Counted from the first letter of the stretch, positions 35,800 through 46,221 are shown. The stretch: DNA of 64,000 nt from Thermosipho sp. (in: thermotogales) (GCA_017656345.1 JACDNZ010000007.1:1-64000), one strand, 5' to 3'. The notes: a model not told the origin generated them from the sequence alone. Program-made: numbers and translations.

Positions 35800-36747
35800 A
35801 TGATAATCATTGATGGTCATTTTGATCTTCTTCCACTTGTATATGAATTGCGACAAAAGGGTGAAAAAAATGTTATTGAAAAATACTTTTTAAGCGATAT
35901 AAAACAGGGAAATGTAAATATAATTGTTTCCTCACTATTTTTAATGGATAAGTATGTCCCAGAAATGTCACTTAAAGTTGCCTTAGATATGATAAGTTTT
36001 CTACTGTATGAAATTGAAGAAAGTGGGCAAAAATACATGTTTTGCAAAAATTATCATGATATAAATTATGCAATCAATAATAATTTACTGGGAATAATGT
36101 TGTCTTTTGAAGGAATTGAACCAATATATAATGATATATATCTTTTAAGAATTTTCTATAATTTAGGAGTAAGATTTGTTGGATTAACCTGGAATAGAAG
36201 AACGTATGCTGCTGATGGAATTGGAGTGAAAAATTCAAATCGCGGACTTACAGATTTTGGACTAGAGGTCATCAAAGAAGCCCAGAAACTTGGAATGCTA
36301 ATTGACGTCAGCCATTTAAATGAAAAAGGATTTTGGGACGTTATAAAAAATTCCACTAAACCTGTTATAGCTTCCCATTCAAATGCAAAAGCAATTTTTG
36401 ATTCTCCACGAAATTTATCAGATGAACAAATTAAAGCAATTGCACAAACAGGTGGGGTAATTGGCATCAATGCTAATGGTATATTCGTGACTGAAAACGA
36501 AAGAGAAAATAACGAACTAGGACTCTGTAAACATATTGAACATATAGTAAACCTGGTTGGAATTAATCATGTCGCACTTGGGCTTGACCTGTGTGATGCA
36601 TTTAGAAACACTCCAAAAGATTCTTTGAAAGGATATAAAGAACTCAACAAACTATTCAATGCTTTAGTAAAACATGGTTTTTCCCAAAAAGAAGTTAACA
36701 TGATTTTTGGAGAAAATTACATTAATTTATTTAAAAATTTCTTCTAA
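35800..36747 (+). CDS. membrane dipeptidase (peptidase M19)
   Basis: The 315-residue protein has the M19/renal dipeptidase motifs: DGHFDLLP with the first metal ligands, MLSFEGIEPI with the bridging glutamate, GVRFVGLTWN, IDVSHLNEKGFWDV and ASHSNAKAI with the two histidines, then VALGLDLCDA. It hydrolyses dipeptides, often with a D-residue at the C-terminus. The next gene, an amino-acid racemase, makes D-amino-acid turnover a plausible context. No signal peptide is visible. Confidence 0.9.
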   Translation: MIIIDGHFDLLPLVYELRQKGEKNVIEKYFLSDIKQGNVNIIVSSLFLMDKYVPEMSLKVALDMISFLLYEIEESGQKYMFCKNYHDINYAINNNLLGIMLSFEGIEPIYNDIYLLRIFYNLGVRFVGLTWNRRTYAADGIGVKNSNRGLTDFGLEVIKEAQKLGMLIDVSHLNEKGFWDVIKNSTKPVIASHSNAKAIFDSPRNLSDEQIKAIAQTGGVIGINANGIFVTENERENNELGLCKHIEHIVNLVGINHVALGLDLCDAFRNTPKDSLKGYKELNKLFNALVKHGFSQKEVNMIFGENYINLFKNFF

Positions 36748-36873
36748 TATTCTTCTCTTTAAAATCAAATTAATAAACTCTTAATTTAAGATTCAGTAGT
36801 ATATTTACAAAGATTTATTTTTATTTTAAAATTATAACAGAATTATTACAAAAAACTTCAAGGAGGAGATTTT

Positions 36874-37941
36874 GTGTCATACCCGCGTTTGATAATAAAT
36901 TTAGAAAAGATTTACCAAAATGCATATACTTTACAAAAAATATGTGAAAAGAATGATATTGAATTAGTTGGAGTTACAAAACTTGTATTGGGTGATCCAC
37001 AAATAGCGCAAGTATTAAAAGAAGCCGGAATAAATAAACTGGGAGATTCTCGATTAATTAATATTAAAAAAATGATTAAAAATAAAATTAGTGGACCTTT
37101 TCAATTACTTAGAATTCCTATGATTTCAGAGTTAGAAGAAGTTATTAAATATGTAGATGAAATATTAGTTTCAGAAATTGAAACAGCAATTATAATTGAA
37201 GAATTAGCAAAAAAGTACGATAAGAATATTCAAATCATTTTCATGATTGACGTTGGTGATTTAAGGGAAGGTCTCTGGTATGAAGATGCTCCAAAAAAAA
37301 TTGAAAAACTTGCTCAAAAACTTAAAACAGCCAAACTTAGAGGTATTGGCACGAATCTTGGATGTTTTGGAGGAGTTTTACCAACAGTTGATAACATGAA
37401 TTTGATGATTGAAATAAAAAAATATCTTGAAGAAAAATTAGGTAAAGAATTGATTATATCAGGTGGTAATACTGTTGCATTAAATCTTCTTGAAACCGGA
37501 AATCTTCCAAAAGGGATTAATCAATTTAGAGTTGGTGAAGCACTTTTACTTGGTACTGACGCAACTGGACATAGAGATATTCCATATCTTTCACAAGATA
37601 CTGTCATATTAGAATCCGAAATTATTGAAATCGATTATAAACCATCTGTCCCAGTTGGCGAAATTGGTAGAGATTCCATGGGTAGAATACCTCACTTTGA
37701 AGATAAAGGATGGAGAAAAAGAGCCATTTTAGCCATGGGGGAACAAGATATTGATCCAAGAGGTTTAAAGCCATTCGATGAAAAACTTGAGATTCTACAT
37801 GCCTCAAGCGATCATACTATAGTTGATATAAGTGATTCAGAAAATGATTACTCACTTGGAAATATTATCAGATTTCATATGTCATACGGTTGTGCTTTGC
37901 GAGCCTTTACAAGTCCTTATGTCGAAAAAATTTATAAATAA
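36874..37941 (+). CDS. PLP-dependent amino-acid racemase (ornithine/lysine racemase-like)
   Basis: The 355-residue protein has an alanine-racemase-type N-terminal barrel with LVGVTKLVLG carrying the PLP lysine, followed by IDVGDLREG, GIGTNLGCFGG and SGGNTVALNLLE. Length and motifs fit the YhfX/ornithine-racemase branch rather than Alr. Thermotogales peptidoglycan contains D-lysine, so a lysine racemase role is attractive, but ornithine is also possible. The start is GTG after AAGGAGGAG. It follows the M19 dipeptidase by 126 bp of AT-rich DNA. Confidence 0.82.
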   Translation: MSYPRLIINLEKIYQNAYTLQKICEKNDIELVGVTKLVLGDPQIAQVLKEAGINKLGDSRLINIKKMIKNKISGPFQLLRIPMISELEEVIKYVDEILVSEIETAIIIEELAKKYDKNIQIIFMIDVGDLREGLWYEDAPKKIEKLAQKLKTAKLRGIGTNLGCFGGVLPTVDNMNLMIEIKKYLEEKLGKELIISGGNTVALNLLETGNLPKGINQFRVGEALLLGTDATGHRDIPYLSQDTVILESEIIEIDYKPSVPVGEIGRDSMGRIPHFEDKGWRKRAILAMGEQDIDPRGLKPFDEKLEILHASSDHTIVDISDSENDYSLGNIIRFHMSYGCALRAFTSPYVEKIYK

Positions 37942-37968
37942 AAACTCCCGCAATCGCGGGAGTTTTTA
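37940..37968. terminator. bidirectional terminator after the racemase gene
   Basis: ACTCCCGC and GCGGGAGT form an 8-bp stem with loop AATC, flanked by A- and T-runs, serving the racemase and the convergent recombinase-like gene. Confidence 0.9.
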
Positions 37969-37981
37969 TCATTTATTGAAT

Positions 37982-39079
37982 TTATAATTTTGACTGTTCG
38001 TAAAACGCCACTCGTAATTTTCCTACCAGCAAAATGAAATAATTTTCCCCTTCTTTTCTTTTAATTTCATATCCGAGTTTTGTAAGGAATTTTTGCCATT
38101 CATCCAAATTTCTCACAACAAAAATGGTATTTAATCTTGAAAATTTCTCTCCCTTTTTTATATAAGCTGTTCGTGAAACAATATAAGCATTTTCAATTTT
38201 TCTAACTGGAATAGCTAGTTTTGTAAAAAATTCCAACACTGGCTCTAAATCATCAACAACTTCTATTGAAAGTATAGTCCTTAAATCTCCTTTTTCAGCA
38301 ATATATCTTGCAATATCTTCTATAGTTTTTGTTGAATTATATCTAAACAAATCCATAACATAAGGTAAAGATGGCTGAGCAATTACTTGTCTTCCAACGG
38401 CAACATTCCTTAAAATTTCCACAGATAGAGGTTTAGTAAGACTTATCGCTGCTTTCTTCTGCAACCCCCTTAACATTAACGCTAAATACGAGGGTTTTAC
38501 AGGATTTCCTTCAGCTGTTGAAATTAAGTAAACATCTCTTCCTTCATACTTATTAAGCCACTTATCTAATGGTGGTAAAATTGAATAGGATGTATTTTCC
38601 TCTTTAACAAAAATTTTGCCATTTTTTACATCTGTACCTTTCAAATTCACAATTTCACCAGATTTTAAACCTATAATCCCTGCCAATCCCACAAGTAAAA
38701 CATATTTTTCGTTACCTTTTTCAGCCATTTTTTCAGCTTCTTCATATAATTTCCAGAAATCTAAAAATGATATCATCTCGTAATCTGCTCTTTTATAAGG
38801 TACTTTTAATTCCTCAACAACCTCAGCAAAAATTACCGGATAAAATCTTTGTAAAAACGAACGTAAAGGAACAAAATACTGTCGCCAAGCAGTGTGTTTA
38901 TATGTAGTCCTAATCTTGTCTAACCATTTTTTTACATTTTCAACTGTTATTTCTTCATTAACATATTTTAAAAAAGACTCAACCATTGAGATATAATTTT
39001 TTTTAGTATTTTCAGAGATGTTTTGATTACTAACATATTCAATAAATCTTTTCAAATCATTGGGTTTATTCTTTGACAT
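37982..39079 (-). CDS. tyrosine-recombinase-like protein with degenerate active site and extra C-terminal domain
   Basis: The protein of about 365 residues begins like a Xer-type integrase: an N-terminal core-binding domain (NISENTKKNYISMVESFLKYV) and a catalytic-like domain with GLKSGEIVNLKGTDV. The first catalytic arginine of GLR is lysine, the HxLR histidine is missing in SVEILRNVAVGR, and no clear nucleophilic tyrosine follows the FRYNSTKTIED segment. About 115 residues of unrecognised alpha/beta sequence follow. It is probably a DNA-binding derivative rather than an active recombinase. The ATG at 39079 has GGAGGTG 5 nt upstream; the longer frame would overlap its own -10. Confidence 0.7.
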   Translation of the reverse strand: MSKNKPNDLKRFIEYVSNQNISENTKKNYISMVESFLKYVNEEITVENVKKWLDKIRTTYKHTAWRQYFVPLRSFLQRFYPVIFAEVVEELKVPYKRADYEMISFLDFWKLYEEAEKMAEKGNEKYVLLVGLAGIIGLKSGEIVNLKGTDVKNGKIFVKEENTSYSILPPLDKWLNKYEGRDVYLISTAEGNPVKPSYLALMLRGLQKKAAISLTKPLSVEILRNVAVGRQVIAQPSLPYVMDLFRYNSTKTIEDIARYIAEKGDLRTILSIEVVDDLEPVLEFFTKLAIPVRKIENAYIVSRTAYIKKGEKFSRLNTIFVVRNLDEWQKFLTKLGYEIKRKEGENYFILLVGKLRVAFYEQSKL

Positions 39080-39113
39080 CCAGACACCTCCGTTCTTAGT
39101 TATCTTCGTTTTC

Positions 39114-39119
39114 ATTATA
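39114..39119 (-). promoter_or_regulatory. extended -10 for the recombinase-like gene
   Basis: A perfect TATAAT preceded by TGC forms an extended -10 on the minus strand. The start would be near 39107, 28 nt before the ATG. No good -35 is visible. Between here and the queA stop at 39203 only AT-rich sequence is seen. Confidence 0.55.
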
Positions 39120-39202
39120 GCATACTTATTAATGTAAAATTCTTATTTAATATTTTAAATGAGTTACAGTTAGCATCACTAATTTTTCGGTTTTGTTACA
39201 AA

Positions 39203-40213
39203 TTAATAAATAAAACAGGCATCTCCAAAAGAAAAGAACCTATATCTTTCTTTCACTGCTATATTATATGCTTTTAATATAAAATCTTTACCGGCAAATG
39301 CTGAAACAAGCATTAACAAAGTTGACCTTGGAAGATGAAAGTTAGTTATCAAAGCATCAGTTAATTTAAATTCAAACGGAGGATAAATAAATATATCGGT
39401 TTTTCCGTGATAATGATCCTTTTTGGGTAATCTAGCTATTGTTTCCAATGTCCTCACACTAGTAGTGCCAACTGCAACTATTCTTCCATTATTTTTCTTG
39501 TAATCTCTTATCTTTTCAACTGTACTTTTTGGAACATAGTATGTTTCAGAGTGCATTTTATGTTCTTCGACCTTTTCTGCTTTTACAGGGCGAAATGTAC
39601 CAAGACCTACATGTAGAATAACATCTGCAAATTCCACTCCTTTTTTTTCCAACTCTTTTAGTAACCGTCCTGTAAAATGCAACCCAGCTGTTGGTGCTGC
39701 AACTGATCCCATTTCTTTTGAATACACCGTTTGATATCTATTAAAAGAAATATTATCACTTTTTATATACGGTGGTAGAGGAGCTCTACCATACTGAAAT
39801 ATTTTTTCATCACTTTCAACGTTAAATTCTAATATTCTAGATCCTTCTTCCGCCCAATCTTTACATGTAGCTTCTAAAAAGTCACCAAATATTATTTTGG
39901 TTCCTTTTTTTACCTTACTTCCAGGTTTTACAAGTGCTTTCCACACACCTTTGTCAATTTTTTCAAGTAACAACACTTCAATTTTTGCACCTGTTACTTT
40001 TTTCCCATATAATCTTGCCGGGATCACTTTAGTTATATTCCTTACCAGTAAATCACCTTCACCTAAATATTCAATAATATCTTTAAAAATTTTGTGTTCA
40101 ATAGTTCCTAAACTCCTATTTAAAACCATTAACCTAGATGAATCGCGCGGTTCAACTGGTTCTTGCGCTATCAATTCTTCAGGTAAATAATAGTCAAAAT
40201 CTTTTACTTCCAA
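39203..40213 (-). CDS. queA: S-adenosylmethionine:tRNA ribosyltransferase-isomerase
   Basis: The 336-residue protein shows QueA signatures [35 protein letters not shown] and [22 protein letters not shown]. It transfers and isomerises the ribosyl group of SAM to preQ1-tRNA to form epoxyqueuosine. The start is TTG at 40213, 7 nt after AAGGAGGG. The gene begins only 16 bp after the rpsO terminator, so its transcription may rely on read-through. Confidence 0.96.
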   Translation of the reverse strand: MEVKDFDYYLPEELIAQEPVEPRDSSRLMVLNRSLGTIEHKIFKDIIEYLGEGDLLVRNITKVIPARLYGKKVTGAKIEVLLLEKIDKGVWKALVKPGSKVKKGTKIIFGDFLEATCKDWAEEGSRILEFNVESDEKIFQYGRAPLPPYIKSDNISFNRYQTVYSKEMGSVAAPTAGLHFTGRLLKELEKKGVEFADVILHVGLGTFRPVKAEKVEEHKMHSETYYVPKSTVEKIRDYKKNNGRIVAVGTTSVRTLETIARLPKKDHYHGKTDIFIYPPFEFKLTDALITNFHLPRSTLLMLVSAFAGKDFILKAYNIAVKERYRFFSFGDACFIY

Positions 40214-40228
40214 TATGTAACCCTCCTT

Positions 40229-40262
40229 AAAAATTTGGGGAGGTTTAAAACCTCCCCAAATT
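40229..40262 (-). terminator. rpsO terminator / queA attenuator
   Basis: On the minus strand TTTGGGGAGGTTT and AAACCTCCCCAAA form a long perfect stem with a short loop, then TTTTT, directly before the queA ribosome site. Confidence 0.9.
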
Positions 40263-40264
40263 CA

Positions 40265-40519
40265 TTATTTTCTCAATCCAAGTTTTTGAATTACCTGCTT
40301 ATACGATTCAGGATCTTTGTTTCTCAAATATTTTAATATCTTTCTTCTTCTACCAACCAATTTCATAAGTCCTCTTCTTGAATGGAAATCTTTTGGATGC
40401 TTCTTCAAGTGCTCTGTTAAATGTTTAATTCTAGCAGTTAATAAAGCTACTTGAACTTCTGCACTTCCAGTATCTCCTTCATGGATTTGAAATTCCTTAA
40501 TGATTTCCTCTTTGTTCAT
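40265..40519 (-). CDS. rpsO: 30S ribosomal protein S15
   Basis: The 84-residue protein has the S15 signature [34 protein letters not shown] and [17 protein letters not shown]. It binds the 16S rRNA central domain early in 30S assembly. The ATG at 40519 follows GGAGGTG; the upstream frame to 40534 is not needed. The mRNA leader is highly structured, suggesting autogenous control. Confidence 0.97.
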   Translation of the reverse strand: MNKEEIIKEFQIHEGDTGSAEVQVALLTARIKHLTEHLKKHPKDFHSRRGLMKLVGRRRKILKYLRNKDPESYKQVIQKLGLRK

Positions 40520-40542
40520 CCACAACACCTCCATAATATATT

Positions 40543-40583
40543 CCCGCTACCAAGTATGGGCTACACCCAAACCGAGTAGGGGT
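40543..40583 (-). promoter_or_regulatory. structured rpsO leader, candidate S15 autoregulatory RNA
   Basis: ACCCCTAC at the transcript start can pair with GTAGCGGG 25 nt later (with one bulge), and TGGG/CCCA forms an inner hairpin with loop TGTAG. The structure lies between the promoter and the GGAGGTG site. S15 represses its own mRNA through such leaders in several bacteria; this example was only folded by eye. Confidence 0.45.
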
Positions 40584-40590
40584 CAATAAT

Positions 40591-40619
40591 ATATTAAACC
40601 ATAAAATCTGAAAAGTCAA
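40591..40619 (-). promoter_or_regulatory. rpsO promoter
   Basis: TTGACT (40614-40619) and TAATAT (40591-40596) are 17 bp apart on the minus strand, placing the start near 40584 at the edge of the structured leader. Confidence 0.75.
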
Positions 40620-40624
40620 TACCA

Positions 40625-40652
40625 TTGACAATAAATCTTCATTTGTTATAAT
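40625..40652 (+). promoter_or_regulatory. promoter of the FTR1-like gene
   Basis: A perfect TTGACA (40625-40630) and a perfect TATAAT (40647-40652) are separated by 16 bp. The last two bases of the -10 enter the palindrome that follows. Confidence 0.88.
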
Positions 40653-40675
40653 TGAAATTGAAACTCAATCTCAAT
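40651..40675. promoter_or_regulatory. palindromic operator overlapping the FTR1 promoter (Fur-like)
   Basis: ATTGAAATTGA, AAC, TCAATCTCAAT form an inverted repeat with one mismatch, built from ATTGA repeats. It covers the end of the -10 and the expected transcription start of an iron-permease gene, the usual place for a metal-sensing repressor such as Fur. Regulator identity is inferred. Confidence 0.6.
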
Positions 40676-40694
40676 AAGAAAAGGTGGTACAAGC

Positions 40695-41486
40695 ATGGCT
40701 GTATTATTGATAACTTTTAGAGAAAGTTTAGAAGCCGCACTTATTGTTGGGATTCTTTTTGCTTTTCTTAAAAAAAACAATCTTCCTATTTTTAAAAAGC
40801 AAGTTTGGCTCGGAGTAATTTTTGGAGTTATATTAAGTATAATCATTGGTATCATTTTTGTAGCTGCTGAAAATATCTTTGACAAAACTACAGAAAGAAT
40901 ATTTGAAGGTATTATATCACTCATTGGAGCATTTCTTATCTCAACTCTCATTCTTTGGTTAAATAAGAATAAGTCTTTTAAAAAGCAAATCGAAGGTAAA
41001 TTGAATAACTTTATTATATCTCGTAATTTTGGTAAAATTTTGTTGCTTGTTACTCTTTTAAATATTCTCCGTGAAGGTTTTGAAACTGTTATATTTTTAT
41101 ATTCAATTCCTGGCGAAAATTATCCTTATCTTTTTACAGGTATTCTTGGGGTAATCATCGCTATTACTCTCGCATACCTTCTATTTAAAGGTTTTATTAA
41201 ATTGAAACTCTCAAACCTTTTTAAAATTACGAACTTTTTACTTATATTATTTGCTGGCGGTTTAGTTGCTTATGGGATTCATGAACTTCAAGAAGCACAT
41301 GTTATACCCATAATAATTGAACATATCTACGATATCAATTGGCTTATTAACGAAAAAGGAACTCTCGGTAGCATTTTAAAAGGATTGCTCGGGTATAATG
41401 GAAACCCATCATTGATCGAAACTGTGGCATATTGGACATATTTAATCCCCTCTATGTTTTTTTTATTCTTAAAAAAAGAAAAATAA
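40695..41486 (+). CDS. FTR1-family iron permease
   Basis: The 263-residue membrane protein has about seven helices and two REXXE-type motifs, RESLEAALIVG at the N-terminus and REGFETVIFL in the fourth helix, the iron-path motifs of FTR1/EfeU permeases. A third segment HELQEAHVIP is also typical. No EfeO or EfeB partner is adjacent. It imports iron across the inner membrane. A consensus promoter and palindrome precede it. Confidence 0.9.
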   Translation: MAVLLITFRESLEAALIVGILFAFLKKNNLPIFKKQVWLGVIFGVILSIIIGIIFVAAENIFDKTTERIFEGIISLIGAFLISTLILWLNKNKSFKKQIEGKLNNFIISRNFGKILLLVTLLNILREGFETVIFLYSIPGENYPYLFTGILGVIIAITLAYLLFKGFIKLKLSNLFKITNFLLILFAGGLVAYGIHELQEAHVIPIIIEHIYDINWLINEKGTLGSILKGLLGYNGNPSLIETVAYWTYLIPSMFFLFLKKEK

Positions 41487-41490
41487 AAAG

Positions 41491-41518
41491 AAAACCACCT
41501 CTTTTGAGGTGGTTTTTT
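41491..41518 (+). terminator. terminator of the FTR1-like gene
   Basis: AAAACCACCTC and GAGGTGGTTTT form an 11-bp stem with loop TTTT and a T-run. The rest of the gap to proS (to 41638) holds nothing recognisable. Confidence 0.9.
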
Positions 41519-41638
41519 ATTATTAAATTAAAATCTTACATAACTAGTAACTTCTATTTTTGGCTTTAAACTTCATAAAAATATACAACAAAAAATTTGA
41601 CTTCAACCATTCTACATGTTTTATATAATTAACTCTTT

Positions 41639-43342
41639 TTATTTTAAATACTCATCTTTCATCTCATTTAATGAAGCCAGGATTTCATTTAAATCTGCTT
41701 TAACTATTTTCTTCTTCCCAGTTCTATCTTTTAACTCAACTTGTCCATTTTTGTATAATTTACCAACAGTTATTCTTATTGGAAAACCTATTAAATCTGC
41801 ATCTTTAAATTTGACTCCAGGGGAAACTTCCCTATCATCAATAATAACATCAATATTGTTTTTAATCAGAAAATCATAAAGCTTTTCAGAAAATTCTTTT
41901 TCTAGTTGTTTACCAACAACTGTTACAATTACTTCAAAGGGAGCTACTGAAATTGGCCAAATTATTCCATTTTCATCATGTAACTGCTCTACAACTGCAC
42001 CTAAAGTTCTGGAAATTCCCCAACCATAACATCCCATAATAAATGGTTTTAATTTTCCATCTTTATCCATATATTTTACTCCCATTGTCTCTGAGTACTT
42101 TGTTCCTAGCTTAAAAATATGTCCTAACTCAATTCCTTTTTCACTTTTTAAAGGTTTTCCACAAACTGGACATGGTTCACCTTTTTGGACTACGATTAGG
42201 TCTGTATATTCTTTTATTTCAAAATCTCTTCCATGATTTACATTTATATAGTGATAATCCTCTTTCATTCCACCAACTACAAAATTTTTCAAATATTTTA
42301 CCCCATAGTCTGCAATTATTCTCACGTTTTTAAGGTTAACCGGGCCTAAAAATCCAATAGGCACACCGAACTCTTCTAATATTTCCTCAGGGAGTGCCAT
42401 TTGAAGTGATTGATCACCTAAATAGGCTTTTAATTTTTCAAAATTAAGTTCTCGATCCCCTGGAACTAATGCCATTACAAATCCTTTTCTCCCCTTAAAT
42501 ATTAACGATTTAACAATACGCCTTGTTTCAACATTTAAAAATTCTGCTACTTGTTCTACAGTTCTTACATTTGGGGTATAAACAAGTTCTATTGCTTTTT
42601 CTTCTTCATCATAAACTTTATATTCACCTTTGTAAGGCACTCTCTCATCACTACCTGCATATCCACATTCACAATACAAGACATTACTTTCACCTGTTTT
42701 AGCAAATGCAACAAACTCATGTGATTCACTTCCACCAATAGCTCCAGAAGATGCTTCAATAACTGTATATCTTAACCCTACTCTCTCCATTATTTTTGAA
42801 TAAGCATCTTTAAATTTTAAATAAACCTTGTCCAATGATTCCCAAGAATCATGAAAACTGTATGCATCCTTCATTATAAACTCTCTCGCTCTTAATACTC
42901 CAAATCTTGGCCTAATTTCATCTCTATATTTGCTCGCAATTTGATACAAAGTTACAGGAAGTTGTTTATATGAAGTAAGTTCATTTTTTACTAATTCTGT
43001 AACAAGTTCTTCGTGAGTAGGACCTAATGTAAAATCTCTGTTATGTCTATCCTTTAACTTCATCATTTCAGGTCCATAGTCATCCCATCTACCACTTTTC
43101 TGCCATAGTTCCGCAGGTTGAATTATTGGCATCAATATTTCTTGCCCTCCAATTTTATTCATCTCTTCCCTAACAATATTTTCAATCTTAAGTAAAGATC
43201 GTCTTGCAAGCGGAAGATAAGTATACACACCTGCAGCAATTTTTCTAACAAATCCAGCTCTTTGTAATAACGCTTGACTTGGTATTTCAGCATCAGCTGG
43301 ATCTTCTCTTAAAGTTGGAGCATATAACTGTGAAAATCTCAT
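41639..43342 (-). CDS. proS: prolyl-tRNA synthetase
   Basis: The protein of about 567 residues is the bacterial-type ProRS: class II motif 1 near [17 protein letters not shown], motif 2 [25 protein letters not shown], and motif 3 [13 protein letters not shown]. The YbaK-like editing insertion is present (about 220-390). The ATG at 43342 follows GGAGGTG and overlaps the cysS stop as ATGA. It is the last gene of the gltX-cysS-proS operon. Confidence 0.97.
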   Translation of the reverse strand: MRFSQLYAPTLREDPADAEIPSQALLQRAGFVRKIAAGVYTYLPLARRSLLKIENIVREEMNKIGGQEILMPIIQPAELWQKSGRWDDYGPEMMKLKDRHNRDFTLGPTHEELVTELVKNELTSYKQLPVTLYQIASKYRDEIRPRFGVLRAREFIMKDAYSFHDSWESLDKVYLKFKDAYSKIMERVGLRYTVIEASSGAIGGSESHEFVAFAKTGESNVLYCECGYAGSDERVPYKGEYKVYDEEEKAIELVYTPNVRTVEQVAEFLNVETRRIVKSLIFKGRKGFVMALVPGDRELNFEKLKAYLGDQSLQMALPEEILEEFGVPIGFLGPVNLKNVRIIADYGVKYLKNFVVGGMKEDYHYINVNHGRDFEIKEYTDLIVVQKGEPCPVCGKPLKSEKGIELGHIFKLGTKYSETMGVKYMDKDGKLKPFIMGCYGWGISRTLGAVVEQLHDENGIIWPISVAPFEVIVTVVGKQLEKEFSEKLYDFLIKNNIDVIIDDREVSPGVKFKDADLIGFPIRITVGKLYKNGQVELKDRTGKKKIVKADLNEILASLNEMKDEYLK

Positions 43343-44751
43343 TGGTCCACCTCCATATTTCTTTCCCATTTTGTTCCTTCAGGAGTATCTTTTATGCTTA
43401 TTCCCGCATTTTTTAAAGCATCTCTTATTTGATCGGCTGCTAAATAATTTTTCTCTTTCCTAAAATATTGTCTTACTTTCAATATTTCTTCAATTATCTT
43501 CTCTGAATCTGAAGCTTCTCCTATTTTTACACCACCTTCAAATATTCCTAAAACATTTCCAAAAACTCTGGTAATTAAATGATAAATTTTTAAAGATTTT
43601 TCGTCATTTCCTTCATCCATTGCTTTGTTTAAATCTCTGGATAAATCAAATATCAATGCAATTGCTTTTGGAGTATTAAAATCGTCTTCCAATGCTTCTA
43701 TGAACCTTGATTCCATATCATTCATAAATTGATCTCTCTTTGGAACAAGTGAATATGGGTATTTTTCTTCAAATCTATTCAATGTATTTATTACTTTCAT
43801 AGCTGCTTTTTTATTCTCCAATAATATTTCATCTGAAAATTCAATTGGGGTTCTATAATGTTTTGAAAGCAAAAATAGTTTCACTGCATCTTTACCATAT
43901 CTTTTTACTGCTTCTCTTACAAGAAATACATTACCTATAGACTTACTCATCTTATCTCCCCGGGTAATTATCATTCCATTATGCATCCAATACTTTGCAA
44001 AAGGCTTGCCAGTTAACGCTTCACTCTGTGCTTTTTCATCTTCATGGTGAGGAAAGATAAGATCTTCGCCTCCAGCATGTATATCAAATGTATCACCTAA
44101 AAGTTTTTGTGACATAACTGAACATTCAATATGCCATCCAGGTCTACCACAACTCCAGGGACTTTCCCAATTAGGTTCCCCTGGCTTAACAGCCTTCCAA
44201 AGTGCAAAATCCAAAGGATCTTTTTTTAAAGTATTAACTTCCACTCTTGCACCGGATATTAGGTCTTCTATCTTCTTTCCAGAAAGTTCTCCATATTTCT
44301 CAAATTTTCTTACACTAAAATACACATCACCATTTTCTGCAACATATGCATAACCTTTTGATATTAATTTACCTACAGCATCTACAATTTCTTTAACATA
44401 ATCCGTTGTTCTCGGATGAAAATTAGCAGCTCGTAATCCCAGACTTTGAGCATCTTTCCAATATTCAACTATAAATGTATCTGCTACATCTTTAAAATCC
44501 ACACCCCATTCATTAGCTTCGTTTATTATTTTGTCATCAATGTCTGTAAAATTTTGAACCATTATTACTTTGTAACCTCTATACTCTAAAAATCTTCTAA
44601 ATGCATCAAAAACTACCGCAGGCCTTGCATTACCAACATGAATATAATTATAAACTGTTGGTCCACAAACATACATCTTTACAACGCCAGGTTCAAGAGT
44701 TTTTAATTCCTCTTTTTTACCAGTTGCGGTATTAGTAATAAATATTGCCAT
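43339..44751 (-). CDS. cysS: cysteinyl-tRNA synthetase
   Basis: The 470-residue class I synthetase has the zinc/HIGH region [19 protein letters not shown], the second zinc ligands [16 protein letters not shown] and HHEDE, and the KMSKS loop [11 protein letters not shown]. It charges tRNA-Cys. It follows gltX by 4 bp and is translationally coupled to proS. Confidence 0.97.
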   Translation of the reverse strand: MAIFITNTATGKKEELKTLEPGVVKMYVCGPTVYNYIHVGNARPAVVFDAFRRFLEYRGYKVIMVQNFTDIDDKIINEANEWGVDFKDVADTFIVEYWKDAQSLGLRAANFHPRTTDYVKEIVDAVGKLISKGYAYVAENGDVYFSVRKFEKYGELSGKKIEDLISGARVEVNTLKKDPLDFALWKAVKPGEPNWESPWSCGRPGWHIECSVMSQKLLGDTFDIHAGGEDLIFPHHEDEKAQSEALTGKPFAKYWMHNGMIITRGDKMSKSIGNVFLVREAVKRYGKDAVKLFLLSKHYRTPIEFSDEILLENKKAAMKVINTLNRFEEKYPYSLVPKRDQFMNDMESRFIEALEDDFNTPKAIALIFDLSRDLNKAMDEGNDEKSLKIYHLITRVFGNVLGIFEGGVKIGEASDSEKIIEEILKVRQYFRKEKNYLAADQIRDALKNAGISIKDTPEGTKWERNMEVDQ

Positions 44752-44755
44752 TTTT

Positions 44756-46177
44756 TCACCCCAAATGTTTCTTTATTCTGTTAATTATTTTTTCTTTTCC
44801 CAGTAAATATACCACATCAATCAATTCTGGACCTTCTTCTCGACCTGTTAAAACTATCCTTAAATTCATATAAAAATCTTTCCCTTTCACTTTACTTCCT
44901 TTCATCGCATTTTTAAAAGCTTGATATATGGTTTTTTCATTCCAATCATCAATATTGCTTATTTCAATAATTAATTTTTTATAAACATCTTTAACTTCTT
45001 GCGAAAGCTCAATTTTACATTCTGGTTCAACAAAGAAAAATTCAACTAAATAAGGAATTTCTGTCAACTCTTCAACTCTATCTTTAATTGCTTTAATGAG
45101 ATTGATAAACCATTCTTTATTATTTTCAATATCCTTTTCAGTAGAATACTTTAAAAGATAGGGTTTTGAAACTTCCAAAGCTTTCTCATCACTTAAATTT
45201 CTAAAATGTTCTGCATTCATCCATTTAAGTTTTTTAGGGTCAAAAATTGCTGGATTTTTTCCAAGTCTTTCTAACGAAAAAGCATCTATCATTTCCTCTA
45301 AACTCATTATTTCTTTTCCTTCAGGATGTGACCAGCCTAAAAGTGCCAAAAAGTTTACCACTGCTTCAGGTAAATAGCCTCTTTCTTTAAATTCTTCTAC
45401 CGAAGTTGCTCCATGCCTTTTGCTCAGTTTTTTAGCGTCTGGCCCCAAAATCATCGAAACATGACCAAATTGTGGAGTTTCCCATCCAAATGCTTCGTAC
45501 AAGGCAATTTGCTTTACTGTATTTGAAAGATGATCATCTCCCCTAATTACATGTGTAATTTTCATTAAATAATCATCAATCACGCATGCAAAATTATAAA
45601 TTGGTATCCCATTACTTCTTATAATTGCAAAATCCCCGACAGTTCCTTCTTTGAAAACTACTTCTCCTTTTACAATATCATTTAAAACATATTCCTTTCT
45701 TGGCATGGAAAAATATATAGCAGGTTTTAACCCCTTTTCTTCATATTCTTTTTTTCTTTCAGGAGTTGTAAAACTTTCAAGCATCTCCCTTGTATAATGT
45801 GGGGGTTTACCTTCAGAAAGAAGTTTCTCTCTCAAACTTTCAATTTCTTCTGGATATGCATACACTTCATATGCTTTTCCTTCATCTATCAACTTTTGTG
45901 CATATTTTCGATAAATATCAAGTCTTTCACTTTGCCTGTATGGGCCAAATTCTCCGCCTACATCTGGACCTTCATCCCAATTTAATCCCAGCCATTTCAA
46001 AGCCTTTATCAATCCTTCTTCAAATTCCTTTTCAGATCTTTCAACATCTGTATCTTCAATTCTTAAAACAAATTTTCCTCCCATTTTCTTTGCATAAAGA
46101 AAATTAAATAATGCAGTACGAGCACCCCCAACATGTAAATAGCCTGTAGGACTTGGAGCAAATCTTAACCTTACCAT
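44756..46177 (-). CDS. gltX: glutamyl-tRNA synthetase
   Basis: The 473-residue class I synthetase has the HIGH-type [20 protein letters not shown] and the KMSKS-type [13 protein letters not shown]. Thermotogales usually carry two GluRS paralogues, one of which makes Glu-tRNA-Gln, so the tRNA specificity of this copy cannot be told from the sequence alone. It heads the synthetase operon. Confidence 0.96.
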   Translation of the reverse strand: MVRLRFAPSPTGYLHVGGARTALFNFLYAKKMGGKFVLRIEDTDVERSEKEFEEGLIKALKWLGLNWDEGPDVGGEFGPYRQSERLDIYRKYAQKLIDEGKAYEVYAYPEEIESLREKLLSEGKPPHYTREMLESFTTPERKKEYEEKGLKPAIYFSMPRKEYVLNDIVKGEVVFKEGTVGDFAIIRSNGIPIYNFACVIDDYLMKITHVIRGDDHLSNTVKQIALYEAFGWETPQFGHVSMILGPDAKKLSKRHGATSVEEFKERGYLPEAVVNFLALLGWSHPEGKEIMSLEEMIDAFSLERLGKNPAIFDPKKLKWMNAEHFRNLSDEKALEVSKPYLLKYSTEKDIENNKEWFINLIKAIKDRVEELTEIPYLVEFFFVEPECKIELSQEVKDVYKKLIIEISNIDDWNEKTIYQAFKNAMKGSKVKGKDFYMNLRIVLTGREEGPELIDVVYLLGKEKIINRIKKHLG

Positions 46178-46215
46178 TTCTGCACCTCCATTTTATCTTA
46201 ATTTATCTTTGCTAA

Positions 46216-46221
46216 ATTATA
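46216..46221 (-). promoter_or_regulatory. extended -10 for gltX operon
   Basis: A perfect TATAAT preceded by TGG on the minus strand, with no good -35. It is 39 bp before the gltX ATG. The rest of the 46222-46295 gap is AT-rich without other signals. Confidence 0.55.
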
